The notes: generated by a model from the sequence alone, not told the origin. Positions 35,018-46,831 are shown, numbered from the stretch's first letter. The stretch: DNA of 64,000 nucleotides from Lasiodiplodia sp. COLG20 (GCA_009801085.1 VNWV01000027.1:62001-126000); one strand, 5' to 3'. Program-made: numbers and translations.

Positions 35018-36852
35018 ATGGAGACTGAAATAGAGAAAGGTATTGGCAAGGGCATTGGCGGTGAAGGCATAAGCAGGGCCCCGAGCACATCGGCCAGCGA
35101 GACAGTCAACGGGGAACAGCAAAACCGACAAGAGCAAGGTCAATCACAGGATGAAGATGCAAACGTGGTATGGTGGGATGGCGAAGATGACGCTGAAAAC
35201 CCCATGAACTGGTCGACCAAGAAGAAATGGTCGAATCTGGGGCTGATGTCTTGCGTCACCTTCATCACGTAGGCTTGAACATCGGCTTGGGCGTCCCCGG
35301 GGTATCAGCTAACGCTTTTCCATTATAGCCCGCTTGCCTCGTCCATGTTTGCTCCCGGTGTTCCCCAGGTCTTGAAGACGTTCCACACGACAAACAATCT
35401 TGTAGCCACATTTGTGGTAAGCGTGTACATACTGGGATTTGCACTGGGCCCTCGTAAGTCCTTCTGGCATCTTCTCCATTTCATTTTCCAAGACTACGCT
35501 GATCGACCCGTAGTCATCATCGCCCCCCTCAGCGAAATGTACGGCCGAGTGCCCCTGTACTGGGCGGGTAACTGTGGATTTCTGATCTTCACTATCGCCT
35601 GTGCCGTCTCCGATAGCCTTGGCATGCTGATTGGGTTCCGTTTCCTGGCCGGCTGCTTCGGTGCAGTCTGCTTGAGCCTTGGAGCAGGCACAATTGCGGA
35701 TGTCATGCCGGTTGAGAAGCGCGGAGGAGCCATGGCCATTTTCTCAATGGGCCCGTTGCTGGGGCCTGTGATTGGTCCTATCTGCGGCGGATTTCTGGTT
35801 GAGGCGAAGGGCTGGAGGTGGTGAGTAGCATCCGGCGCTTCTAAAGGGGAGAAAGCAAAGCTGACTTCGTCTCAAAGGGTGTTCTGGCTCCTTGCCATGT
35901 TGGTGAGTGGTTATCGTCCAACGAGAAACAGTAAATACTAACGAGCAGCGCTCACCAAGGGTGGAACGGTCACCGTCGCATGCTTCATCTTCCTCCGCGA
36001 GACGTACGCACCCACGCTCCTGAGGCACAAGGCGGCGCGTCTGCGCAAAGCCACGGGCAACGCAGCGCTCCGCAGCAAGCTGGACACAGGGGTGCCGCAC
36101 CGGGCGCTGCTTCTGCGGGCCGTCATCCGGCCGACCAAGATGCTCTTCCTCAGCCCCATCGTGGGGCTGATGTCGCTGTACGTCGCCGTGGCGTACGGCA
36201 TCCTGTACCTGCTCTTCACCACCTTCACCTTCGTCTTCGAGGGCCGGTACGGCTTCAGCTCGGGCACCGTCGGGCTGACCTACATCGGCATCGGCATCGG
36301 CATGATCCTCGGGCTCGCCCTGGTCGGCAAGCTGTCGGACGCCACGCTGCGCAACGTCACGGCGTCGGGCGGCGCCGTGAAGCCCGAGCACCGCCTGCCC
36401 TTCCTCCTGACCGGCCCGCCCGCCGCCTGCATCCCCGCCGGCCTCCTCATCTACGGCTGGACCACCGAGTACCACAAGCACTGGGCCATCGCCCTGTTCG
36501 GCACCATGCTGATCGGCTTCGGCTTGCTCGCCTGCATGGTAGGATCCCGTCTCCAGCCATGCCATCCTGAATATCAGCTCACCCTCTGCTTTAGATGTGC
36601 GTGCAAACCTACCTCGTCGACGCCTACACGCAGTACGCTGCCTCGGCCATGGCCGCCAACGCCGTGCTGCGCTCCGTCTTCGGCGCCGTCCTGCCCCTAG
36701 CCGGCCTCGACATGTACAACGCCCTCGGCCTCGGCTGGGGCAATACCCTGCTCGCTTTCCTCGCCCTGGCCCTGCTGCCCGTGCCCATCGTCTTCAGTCG
36801 GTACGGCGAACGCATCCGCCAGAGCAAATTCGGCCAGGTCAAGTTTGATTGA
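35018..36852 (+). CDS. Major facilitator superfamily transporter, DHA1 type
   Basis: Six exons: 35018-35268, 35329-35453, 35514-35820, 35878-35902, 35960-36538 and 36595-36852; 514 residues. All five introns (56-60 nt) have GT..AG borders, and phases agree throughout ([27 protein letters not shown]). Exon 4 is only 25 nt. The N-terminus is acidic, then [12 protein letters not shown], a signature of fungal DHA1 (Tpo/Flu1-like) carriers before the first span. Other marks: [19 protein letters not shown] (the loop 2-3 motif), [20 protein letters not shown], and in the C-terminal half [17 protein letters not shown] and [18 protein letters not shown]. Twelve spans are expected. It probably exports drugs, polyamines or metabolites by proton antiport. 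No biosynthetic cluster is visible beside it. Confidence 0.93.
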
Positions 36853-37110
36853 GAGTACGATGCTGAGATGGATGTCATGTGCCGAGCTTTTCTCTTAGGT
36901 GAGCCGGCAGGTGGCGGGCGCCGTCTTGTCTGGGAACCTTTCCGCATGGTGGCCGCGCATACGACGCCGGAGGAATTGGCTTGCGGCAAGGAAAACAAAA
37001 AGAAAAAAGTATAGACGGTGACGGCCGATCTTCGCCTCGCTTCTGGGTTGGTGGCTGGGGGGGGCCCATGTGGCAGGGCGATTTTCTTGAGGAATTGTAG
37101 TGGAGTATAG

Positions 37111-37180
37111 GTGGGTAGCTGGAGCGAATGTCTGGACGTAGAAAATCTACATAAACACCCCGACGAAGGCTGCGACTATT
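37111..37180. mobile_element. Hairpin MITE-like element, decayed copy F
   Basis: GTGGGTAGCTGGAGCGAATG then TCTGGACGTAGAAA is a mutated left arm, and CCCGACGAAGGCTGCGACTA a mutated right arm. Similarity to the other copies is clear for the left arm and weaker for the right. Confidence 0.45.
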
Positions 37181-37250
37181 CATAAAGCGCAGCATGTCTT
37201 GCGACACAATTTGAACTCATAATCTGATTGACTATAATTCACACAATGCT

Positions 37251-37331
37251 GGGGAGCTGAAGCTCTTGTCCGGACGCAAATATCGATTTAAAAATTAGAC
37301 AACCACGTCCCGACAATCGCTTCAGCTCCCC
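37251..37331. mobile_element. Hairpin MITE-like element, copy C (core only)
   Basis: Arms 37251-37275 and 37307-37331 pair with a few mismatches (GGGGAGCTGAAGCTCTTGTC, then CGGAC; complement with GTCCCGACAATCGC). The central part is A/T-rich (ATTTAAAAATTAGAC). No outer terminal repeat of the A/B type was found. Confidence 0.75.
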
Positions 37332-37408
37332 TGGTTTGACAATTTAATGCCAGTAGCTGGAAATCTGCAGTCCATTCTGTAGAACTGAAAGCACAGTACT
37401 ATTAGTAT

Positions 37409-38195
37409 TCACTCCGTAAGATTGTCGATACGCTCGTCACTACCGATGATGGAAGCTTCATCGCGAACCTGATTGATGGCAAGACCCAAGCCGAGTTGCA
37501 TGTCGGGGTTGATTGTCTCGTCATCGTCGTCTTGAGTGCCAGGCTTTTCCGCCTCTCTGCCCTCAGGACGCGTGATGTTCTGCCTCGGTGCCCCGTGGAA
37601 ACCCCGCTAGGTCTTGAATGAGTTAACGAGTCCGTCGAAAAGCGGTCCAGAGTTCTCTGCGCAATCATCAGTAGGCCAAGCTCCAGGGAAAGTATAACTT
37701 TGTTCAACAACTTCGACACTTTGACTGATTTCGGCTTCCGTGAGAATTCGACGCCTCGTCCGCTTCAGATCGGACTCGATTCGAAGCGAATCACGGAAGC
37801 CGTGATGCCCAGCTTTTCAATTTTCTTGACAATTTTCCAGGTGGCATTGTTCGCTGCTTGGTTGGACGGCGCGGCAAGAAGAAAATTGTTGACAGTGTCA
37901 AAGCCACGGCGGTAGATTTGAATCGGGCTCTCTCGGCGATGTCTCCATAGGCAGTACCCTCAAGTAGGCAGCGTTGCGGAACATCACGGTCATAGTCGTC
38001 TCGTCGATGAGGTCCAGCTCTGCACATGCGCGAGTGCTTGATGTAGCGCCCGGCACTATTGCATCAGATGTGATGTCGTATCCAGTGAGTGCCGCTGCGA
38101 ATGTGGTCTGCAGAGTCGAAGGCGAGCGCAGGTACGTCACTCCTGGCGAAGCGCTAGCCCGGGAGCTAGTCCCTAAGGGGAAAGGCGGGCCGCTG
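37409..38195 (-). pseudogene. Frameshifted relic of an unknown gene
   Basis: Coding-like sequence on the minus strand can be followed only by switching frames. From the 5' side: FAAALTGYDITSDAIVPG and TRACAELDLIDETTMTVMF; then after a shift YRRGFDTVNNFLLAAPSNQA and IVKKIEKLGITASVIRFESS; then another shift, VEVVEQSYTFPGAWPTDDCA and GPLFDGLVNSFKT, an in-frame TAG, and finally GTQDDDDETINPDMQLGLGL to a stop at 37409. At least two shifts and one internal stop make a working product unlikely unless several introns hide here. I do not recognise the family; the FPGAWPxDxCAExSGPLFDGLV segment looks extracellular-enzyme-like but this is only an impression. Confidence 0.6.
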
Positions 38196-38888
38196 ACTCC
38201 CGCCAGTGCTTAAAATCATGGCCGAGTTCCCTCATGGTTCATCATCATCTCAATTAACCAAGGAACGCACGAAAAGTGAATACCTACATGAATGACGTAG
38301 GAAAATGTATTCCGACCTTGCTGCAGACTCTCTCTCCTCCTTAGGGTAGAAAGTTTAGCCTAGGCCCTGTAACGAGCCCACTGCCCCGCCTATCTCCTCT
38401 ATGCAAGCATTATGAAAAGTATTTCGTATAATCCAACCCGATATTCTCGGTGTCCACAGTGCCAGAAACGTGCGGTGATTAATTACCTTCCGTGAGCAGA
38501 CATCCAAGCATGGCTGGCCGCCATGGTGCCGCAGTAATCATCAGCACCAAGCAGGTACTCTACTATTTCCCCTCTCCACTGCGGCTACTGCAGCTCAAAC
38601 CAATTTGTCATATTGGAAATTGAGGCTTGATAATGCGCTGCGGCAGTCTTTAAAACACGTTTTATCATTTGGATGTCGTGCGCTCGCGATGAAACGTTCT
38701 AATGCATACCTCCTGGCCATGCAACAATCGCGTCTCTTCCCACACGCACTCGTTATATACCTTATCTAAAAGCGCAAAGGAAGCACTTAATCATGTGTGC
38801 AAGGATTATCGGTCGGACTTCGGGATCAATAAAATTATTTCTCTATAGCACAAAATTTTCGATCCGCTATCAATTCAAGTCACTCAAG
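38196..38888. other. A/T-rich intergenic region
   Basis: About 700 bp of A/T-richer DNA with no readable gene, between the relic and the tRNA. Confidence 0.5.
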
Positions 38889-38973
38889 GCCCGGCTGGCA
38901 CAATTGGTTAGCGCGTGAGACTTTTAAACAAGAAGGCATCTCAAGGTTGGGAGTTCGAGCCTCCCGTCGGGCG
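38889..38973 (+). tRNA. tRNA-Lys (UUU) with an 11-nt intron
   Basis: Cloverleaf fits: acceptor stem GCCCGGC / GTCGGGC with one G-T pair and discriminator G; D-arm GGCACAATTGGTTAGCGC; anticodon stem TGAGA / TCTCA; T-arm GGGAG-TTCGAGC-CTCCC. The loop reads CTTTTA, then an 11-nt intron (AACAAGAAGGC) after position 37, then A, so the anticodon is TTT (lysine). A box and B box (GAGTTCGAGCCTC) serve as the internal Pol III promoter. Its last nine bases are also the start of an inverted repeat arm that continues downstream. Confidence 0.9.
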
Positions 38974-39297
38974 ATAAGAGCCGGAGATCTCTTTTGTGTT
39001 CTGTTTTGACGTTTTGGTGGTCGGTAGGGCCCATTTTCGGCGCTTCGCCGCAGTATGGAAGGTTTACCGAACACCGTACACCTTACTCGCTAGTTTACTC
39101 GCTAGTATCTTTTTATACTACGAGAATTAAAGCGCTCTTTCTACATAGACTTTTAAGACAAAATATTCGGACCTAGATATAAGATTTGTACTGTGTTATT
39201 CAAGGTGTACATCTAGATTTTTAGATTTAGAGCCCTATCGCCTCCTAAAACGTTAGGACAGAACGTTAAAGAGATCTCCGGCTCTTATCGCCCGACG
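38965..39297. mobile_element. Fold-back element abutting the tRNA-Lys gene
   Basis: A 30-bp perfect inverted repeat (CGTCGGGCGATAAGAGCCGG, then AGATCTCTTT) occupies 38965-38994 and, reversed, 39268-39297. Looser pairing extends to about 66 bp per arm (39030 and 39232; TTCTGT..ACGTTTT..TAGGGC). The A/T-rich centre of about 200 bp has no open frame. The left arm begins inside the tRNA acceptor stem. It may be a fold-back transposon or MITE, or an inverted duplication of a tRNA flank. Confidence 0.6.
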
Positions 39298-40596
39298 AAG
39301 AGCTTACCTACTATAGTTATAGACATATCTTCTATTAGCCTGATTCAAGCACTTACATACTTCGAAAGGTGTAGCTGGCTAGCACGTGGCCAAAAGAATC
39401 TAATGGTAGCCGCCTGCCGTGGCACCCATGCCTATAAAGAGACCTCGCCTTCCTACCTAAACCTTCCCCCTGTTTCTTCTTCTTAACATGATACGAGCCT
39501 GTCTTAGACTCCACAGTGTCCAGCAAAGCAGACGGCAGCCCAGCCCGGAACAGCTCTTCGGCAAGAAAAATGCACGGATCATCAATGACGACAGAGGGGT
39601 CAATGACCGTTATTTTTTTTTTTTCCTCGTTCCATTCTGTGGTTCGCAAAAGGTTTAAAAACACCGCCGAAAGCAAAATCCGAGACAGCGGCGCCATCCC
39701 CACATGGCTCGGTCACGGGATCGACCGGTCAACGACGACCACGGACGGGGGAAAGGCGAAACACTGGCCAACAACACCACAGAAAAAAAATTCCCCCGCC
39801 ATGACGCCGGCCCAGAGCCATGGGATCGGGAAAGGCGGTCAGTGCAAAACAAAATTTTGTTCATCCTTCACCGACTCGGTACCGTGGCTAGGGTGTGCTC
39901 TGTGCGGGATGGTGGGAATGCGGGAATGACAGCCGCAGCGGTGATGGATCAAAGCGAACGGCTGAAAAAAAAAATAATGGAGGAAGATGTAGATGATGGG
40001 ATGGACTACCGATGACAATTTCAGCGGGGAAACGATGGGGGGTGTGGGGGTGATTATTTTTTTCCCACCCACCAACAAAACAAGGGTTCTCTCGGCGGCC
40101 CGACTCCAGCTCGTTGCTAAAACCGCATCTTCGGGTTGCGACGTTCGAAGTTGCAGCGAGTCGGGATACCCGCCCAGCTGGTTCTGCGCGCGTGCGCTAC
40201 GAACCGTACAGACGGGTCCCTCCTGCAGGAAAAAATCACATGCGGAAAACGACAACCATGATGTGAGGAAAGACGTTATGCTTTGGAAGGTGTGTTTTAT
40301 TCGTCATTTCTTCTCGTGGACCCTATATACTATCCTATATACCAAATCGCGCTTCCGGCGACCTATCTACAGCTGGGGTAATATAGAAGCGCGTACAATT
40401 CGTTGCGATTAACAATTAAGAGCTCAGACAAGAAATTACTGTAGGACGTCTGCTCGCTGCGAGGGCGAGACACGTGTTGAAGGTTGATAAAAGAACAAAA
40501 ACGACGCCGCCGAAATGCTTGTGGGACTCGCCTTCTTGAACGCCTTGGACGGTATATGCAATGTATGTATAAACAAAGGAGAGCAGGTGCTCCAGC
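39298..40596. other. Intergenic region, no gene seen
   Basis: 1.3 kb downstream of the fold-back element and beyond the laccase stop. Several A and T homopolymer runs (for example 39604-39615 and 39964-39973) interrupt every frame. No gene supported. Confidence 0.5.
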
Positions 40597-42537
40597 TTAG
40601 AGAGGCATGGCCTTCCTCTTCAAGCCGGAGTCGATCTGATCGATGGGGTTGGTGGCAGTGTATTCGCCCCACACCTTGCACTGGTCGCCAAATGAGGAAG
40701 GAATCGCGAGGTTCTTGATATCGTTGGGACGCTCGAGGATGTTGAGGTAGAGGCCGGCGGAGACGTGCCAGGCGATGTGGCAGTGGAAGGGCCAGAGGCC
40801 GGGGTTGTCGAGGTTGATCTGGATGACCATGTAGGAAGAGCTGCCAGTCGGAGCCGGCTGCAGGACGTGGACGTCGCGGTACTGCGGGTTGTTCGGGTTG
40901 GCGATGGTGCCGTCCCAGTGGCCGACGCCGTCAGCGAGCACCCAGAAGTTGTGGCCGTGCATGTGCATGGGATGGGGAGCGGGCGAGTCGTTGTAGATGA
41001 CGAAGCGGACCGACTTGTTGGAACCAAAGTCGTGGACGTTGCTCTGAGGACCGAACTCGGCGTTGCCCTGCTGGATCTGGTACAGCAGAGCGTCGTTGAA
41101 GTCGGCGCGGTAGGACGGTCCGCCGAAGTGCCACAGCCAGTGAGTGCCGTTCCACTCGTTGGTGATGTGGAGCTCCGTAGTCGTAGACGGGTTGGGGTCG
41201 GGCATGACGGGGTGCAACGGGAGACCGAGCGAGATGTCGTCGTTCTTGCAGGCGGTCAGCTTCGCGTCGGGCTGAGCAGTCGAGGCGGGCACGACGTTGG
41301 GATCAGCATGATCGTAGACGACGACTGCGAGGGCTTCAGAGGCAGCCTTGTTGAAGGCGTTGCAGCCGTCAAGGCCAATGTCCGAACGCATCCAGTAGGA
41401 ATCCGATGGCTTGCCGGTAGCTTCGACAACGACATCGACACGCTGTCCGACGCCGAGAGTCAAAGCGGTCACTTCGAAAGGTTGGACGGGAACGAAGTCG
41501 TGGGCAATGACGGTCATTTTGTGGCCATCAATACTGAACCTCTGCATGGCCTCAGCTCCGGTGTTTGCCAACCGGAGGCGGTGCTTCTTTCCTGCGGTGA
41601 ACTTGAACTTGGCCACACCGGCATCGGGAACGCAAGGCAGGTTGGTGGTGGAGCAGTCGAATTCGCCGAAACCGTTGATCAGGTTGTTGTCGGATGGCGG
41701 CGGGGGCGTGGGGTTCTTCCCGGTCGGGTCGGCCTGCATGGTCTCCTTCACGATGTCGTAATACTGAGCATGATACCAGTCGGAAAGCATGACAGGACCG
41801 AGATCGATGTCGTAGCCACCGCTATCCGGACCGTAGACGACAATGGCGCCGGCAGCTCCACCGGCATACTGCGCGCTGTAATGGCTGTGGTACCACGAGG
41901 TGCCGTACTGGTCGGCGCGGAAACGGTAGGTAAAGCTGTCGTCCGGGGTGATAGGGCACTGCTGAACACCGGGGACGCCATCCATCCACTGGCTCTCCTT
42001 CTGCGTGAAGCCGTGCCAGTGCATCGCGGTACCCTCGCCCTCTTCTTTACCCAGAGCGTTGTGGACGGTGACTTGGATCCAGTCGCCCCTTAGAAAAGTC
42101 AATTATGGCCTCCAAGACGTTGGTGGCAAGGAAACATACCAGTTCGCCTCGATCATAGGGCCGGGAAACTGGCCGTTGACGAGGACACCCCGCTTTGTCA
42201 CGCCATCAGGGGCGATATCCTGGTATGTGACGGTGAAGTCGTACTCTCGTGTAACGCCAGTATTGGGCATGCCAGGGTTCTGGCCGCTCCAAGGAGGTTG
42301 GCCTATGCAGAAAGGCAGATGTGGTGCATCCACAGTACCCAGGGGACCGCCGCCTACAGGGAAAAGTCAGGGATGGGTCGGAGTGGAAGAAGATGCGGGG
42401 AACATACCGTTTCTGGCCTGGGGAGAGATGTTGCCTTGGGTGCTGCCATGAGCCTCCCAGGCACCGGCCCACGATTCGTTTGTGAAGGTAGACCGAGCGG
42501 CAAGACCTCTTACCACGGACCTGGCAATGAAAGACAT
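40597..42537 (-). CDS. Laccase-type multicopper oxidase
   Basis: Three exons, 42537-42408, 42353-42140 and 42088-40597, give 611 residues. Introns of 54 and 51 nt (GTATGT donors; TGTAG and CTAAG acceptors) restore [11 protein letters not shown] and [12 protein letters not shown]. All four copper-binding motifs are intact: [18 protein letters not shown] (~135), [16 protein letters not shown] (~179), [13 protein letters not shown] (~485) and [17 protein letters not shown] (~547). The residue ten after the type 1 cysteine is leucine. The C-terminus carries IDQIDSGL followed by KRKAMPL, matching the DSGL processing plug of ascomycete laccases. It oxidises phenols with reduction of O2 to water, in lignin-like, melanin or detoxification chemistry. 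Oddly, the N-terminus ([18 protein letters not shown]) is not a good signal peptide, and an in-frame TGA upstream rules out a simple extension. Confidence 0.95.
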
Positions 42538-45500
42538 TGTGATAGTGAAAGAAGTGGGAAAGACAAAGGAAAGTCAAGGAAATGTGGGCTGAGAGGAGCC
42601 CGGGGTTCAGAAGTGAGTGCTGGACAAAGAGCTTGTATCTCCAAGCGAGTAAAGATGGTGAGCTGCAGATGGGCATGATTGGGATGGGGCCGTGATGGAT
42701 TATAAAGTGTCGGTAGCTGGGGGCAACGTCTCGGCGGGGCTGTCCAGCAGGGGCTGTGTGAGCAGGCGATGCCATGATCTCTGCATCGACGGTTTTTGCC
42801 CAAAAAGGAAATACAGTAGGCGGAGGGAGGCAGCATGTCGGCGCAGTTGGTTACTGGGCCAATCGGAAGAACCATGGAAGTGACCTGAGGTTGAGCCGCC
42901 TCCTCCTTGGAGTCAGCAGGGCGGCGGCGCGGTGCAGGGTGGAAGGATGTTCGCATATGCAACCGTCAGCGGAGACCCGGGGCGGCGATTGGTCTCGCAC
43001 AGGGACAGTGCGGCAGCCAGCGCAGGGTGTGCCAGTCAGGAGAGGCGTGGAATGATACTTTGACGTGAGAGAAGCCACGATGAGGCGCCACACCGCGTGG
43101 GCCGCTATTTTGGGGCGATCGGATGGCCAGTAGGAGCAGGGTGCCGTGGGCCAAGCAACAGCGCTGCGGCAACCACGTCGAGGCGATTAAGCATCTGACG
43201 GATCTGACAGTCGTGCAGGTTGCGGCAGCTCGAGAGCGGGTCGCAGCCGGGTCGACGGTAGCAGGCATCGTCACAAGTCGGGTCGTCCCGCTCTCGCACT
43301 GCAGCGGCCAGGCGAACAACAGAAAGCGATGGGGTCCGTGGATGCTGCGAGAGGTCGTCGGCGAGCAGAGGCAGTTGCGACCCGGCTGGAGAGCCGACGA
43401 GCGCGCAGTCGTGACATCACCCGCTACCGCTGCACCGACACCACCAACACCTCGCAGCTCTCCCTCTCAACACCCAGCCAAGGCTCTTGGTATTCCTCGC
43501 GCCCGCTCTCGCCCGCGTCGGCGCATGCCGGGCGACGCAGCCAGCCAGAGGCTTAGGACGGAGCTTACTGCCTCCAGCCCGGGGTAGCGCTGACGCCGCA
43601 AAAATACCCACCACTGGTGGTGCGGGGTGGCCCCACAGCCCTGTGGCTTCGCTTCAGCCCTGTGCTCTGGCCTGCTTCACCATCACTGCACCATCGCCTT
43701 GGCGCTCACTACGCGTATTCTCCTCGTCGTGCGCTGACTGAACAGCGTTCCGCGCCGACAATTATCCTCCTCTGAGCCAAGACACAACACCATCTGTCGT
43801 CTTCTCCTCTGCTGCCGCGTGCACTGAGACCGCATCTTACTGCATGCAGATCCACGTCTGCCTCGCCGTATCGGGAGACCCGCAACTCTGCACCGTCGCC
43901 CCGAACCACGTTCGCATGCCGACTTACTTCGTTCGCCATCGCCGATACGCCGCTCGTCCGGCCTCCCTCCGCTCGTATTCGTCACACGTCTCATCCTAGT
44001 TTTGTCAAGCGACCGCTAATATTTAACCTTACTTCAGCTGACATCTGCCTGGCCTAGTCCGTTCTGGCAAATGCTGTACTACTGAGAGGCATACCACGTG
44101 CTCTGGCACTGATCTTATCCCTCGGATCCTCTACTGTCGACTTTGGCTCGGAGAATCCGTACACATCCTTCACCCCTAATCAAGTAATCCGCCTCGAGTC
44201 ATCACTTCAGTATAGTCACATTTCAAATCGTGTCCAATTTTAGGTCTCTCACGGCCAAGAAGCCTCGAAAATCCAAATTCCTCAATCAGTCCAGCTGAGC
44301 GCCAGAGAGACGCGTCACGCCACCTTGCTTGCCGGTAAGACGGACAGCAAACCAGTCTGGGCGCTGCAAAATTCATTGAGGGAAAAACAAAAAGCCCCCA
44401 AAATCTGACATCGGCGTCGAAAGCTCCGCGCAAACACTTCCATTTTACCCCGCTAGCAAAAAGGACAACGCCATGAAAATTTGACCCCAGGTCGGAGCGT
44501 AACCCGCGTTGTCCGCGCAAGGGCTGGCGCCTCTCCCTGGCAACCTTCGCCCTAAGCCATTTCCGGGCAAAAAGGCCTGGTGAGGCATCTGGTAAGCTAC
44601 GAAAACCGCGCTCCAGCAACGGCCGCCGTCTCCGTTGCGCTACCACTACTAATAAGAAACCAGTGAGCATTCTTTTTATCTGATTGGCTCGGATGATGCT
44701 TTCGCTCGCTGGCTCTTGGTGCGGATCCCTCCTGTCCGACCGCGAGCGGTACGCCGCCGCGACAACGAGGCTGCACTATGGCAACGGCGGGAAGACGGTC
44801 CGAATTTTCTGAGCCCAAGCGCCTAAGGAGGTCTCAAAGACGACAAAATGCATCGGAGTGACGCCAAAACCCTTGTAGATGTACTGCCGAGATGCCGGCA
44901 TGGCATTTGGACGCGTCCCGATCTGAAGTAAATACCGGTTTCCCCAACAACTAGCTTCTTCGTACAGCCGTTGAGCCGCGGGAGTGGACTGTGCACCCAG
45001 ATCTTTCCGTTCGTTGCGCGATAAACTGGATGGCGCGACCCATAGCTGCTCTTGGTTACTCCGGCGATGAATCTAGATTGTTCCGAAGTGCACATAAATA
45101 CCTTGTCCGATACCCCATTAAATTCGCAGTTAATTTCAACTCTCAAATTGGATAGCATTCCGCTACTGAAAAATCTCCCATCCCATCACTTCAAAATTTC
45201 ATGGCGAGTCTCTCCCTACCCCTGAAATGAGAGGTTACAGACGGCCTGTCAGTAAGTTGCATATTAGCGGCGGCATCGAGGTAACCCAAGAAGCTCGTCT
45301 TTAGTGAAATGCTAAGCAGTTTGTGAAAGATCTGCTTCACCTCGGATTGTAGTATCCTATCGCAAGCTGTTACGTCGTTGATATACGCTCCGCATTGGTC
45401 ATGGAATTCCCAAACTCCGAAGTATGGAATCCAGTTGACTTTGAACGTACGGAGACGAGATTGTGGGCCCCATCAAGGCCACATTGAACGATTCCTGTCC

Positions 45501-46831
45501 TCTGTGCGAGCTGACCATTAGCTTGTGCTGATCTTTCGTATTGAGGAAGAATTGTCTGAGACATTGCAGAGATCGCCGGTAGATTGCGGGCCCCAGTGGA
45601 GACCAGAGTCACGAGCCAGTAGCTTCCTGGGGGGTTTGGTAGGAAGGGAAAAGCGAAGACTGTTTGGTACGTCAGCTCGTTCGGCTCTCCGTTCCCCGAT
45701 CGGACCACGAGAGAGCTTCGCCAGGACTTTAGGCACCACTAGTCTCGGAGTGTTCTACCAAGGCATCTTCACGGGACATGCTAAAACGGGCATATTAACA
45801 GAAAGATGGAAGCTTGGTCTTTGCTAGCGGAGGTTGGCGGATACGGCGATGGGGCGTCAGCTCAGGCATGGCTGTGGAACACAGCCTCAAGCGGAACTTA
45901 TAAATCCAGAGGCCCATTCGAGACTCATTTCACACTAATAAAAGACCACTGCATTTACACACTTTCAATTTGATATCATGTTAATGTACTATTATTGATC
46001 AGCCCATCGTCGAGCTGCCGTCCAGGTGTTCAGGGTGGGGGTTCAACGCCCCATGCCACCATAGACTTTGAAGAATTTCAATTTTTTCTCTTTAGCATAC
46101 CACACGCTGCAGTCCTACGAGGACCAAATAAAACAAATAGGCGCAAAGTCAGCCGAAGCGCACCAATATGCCGTCGTTCGCCTTCCAGATATGCAATTTT
46201 AGATGCCGAGATATGGTGAAAGCAAATGCAGCCCATATGAGAGAAACTGTAAAGAGGAAGAGAGAAGTCAAGCCAGCTTTCCTTGCTGCGTGTACCTCTT
46301 TGCGTCTCCACACGAGTTCCGGTCTCACGATCTCGGTGTAGGATGAGGGATGTGATTAGGTGGTAGGACTGGAGCCCGTATGGTGCTTACGTAAGAGAGT
46401 TCCAATACCTGGCTCGTCCCTGGTGTCGCCTTCCGTGTCCTCCCTTGCCTTCCTCTTACGGGTGACTTTGCCATCCTCCTGTTTTCCGGCACCCAGACAG
46501 CATCGATGGACTGGCAGGCAAAATCTTCCTTCGAAGCAATCGTCATTGACAGCACAAACAGTTTTGTAGACGTCAGGTTGGTCAGCTCCTTATCGCCGGA
46601 GTTGTTGCATGCGATCTGCACCAGCCGGGGGTGTATGTACTTGTCTCAAGTCGTCATGCAGAAGATGCAGAACGTTATTTCCATGAATTCATATTTAAAG
46701 AACTTCCTAATGGCAGCCTTGGGTTGGACTAAAGAGTTCGATTAGCTTCCTGCCGAGCAACAGGTTTAATTTGTGCTTGACTTACAGATCCAGTACAAGG
46801 ACACCGCAACGTCCCTGTTCCACTGCTTCAG
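42538..46831. other. 4.3-kb interval, no supported gene
   Basis: The first 250 bp hold the laccase promoter. From 43.1 to 43.6 kb the DNA is GC-rich with overlapping shadow frames; from 43.6 kb on it is mixed. A 111-codon ATG frame at 45158-44823 (minus) and a ~110-codon frame at 45708-45370 (minus) are the longest candidates, but neither shows motifs or homology I can recognise. Nothing here can be called a gene with confidence. Confidence 0.5.
42699..42706 (-). promoter_or_regulatory. TATA-like box of the laccase gene
   Basis: On the minus strand the sequence reads TTTATAAT, about 160 bp before the ATG, and is followed by a C/T-rich leader ending CTATCACAATGTC, a good fungal start context. 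Confidence 0.45.

Larger units (their letters stand above)
36853..37408. other. Intergenic region with two hairpin-element remnants
   Basis: Between the facilitator stop and the relic gene at 37.4 kb. Besides the 3' end of the facilitator gene it contains one decayed and one recognisable hairpin element; otherwise empty. Confidence 0.5.

Noticed and set aside
40765..42093. 442-codon open frame antisense to the laccase
   Set aside because: Shadow of the GC-biased laccase codons; Val/Asp/Gly-rich with no motifs.
44823..45158. 111-codon minus-strand frame with an ATG
   Set aside because: No signal peptide, domain or conservation cue; kept only as a note in the intergenic entry.
45998..46065. 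T-arm-like sequence GGGGGTTCAACGCCCC
   Set aside because: No D-arm, anticodon arm or acceptor stem can be drawn around it, so not a tRNA.
46325..46621. 98-codon minus-strand frame upstream-adjacent to the CFTGFDGL gene
   Set aside because: Starts at GTG, no motif, no splice signals linking it to the neighbouring gene.
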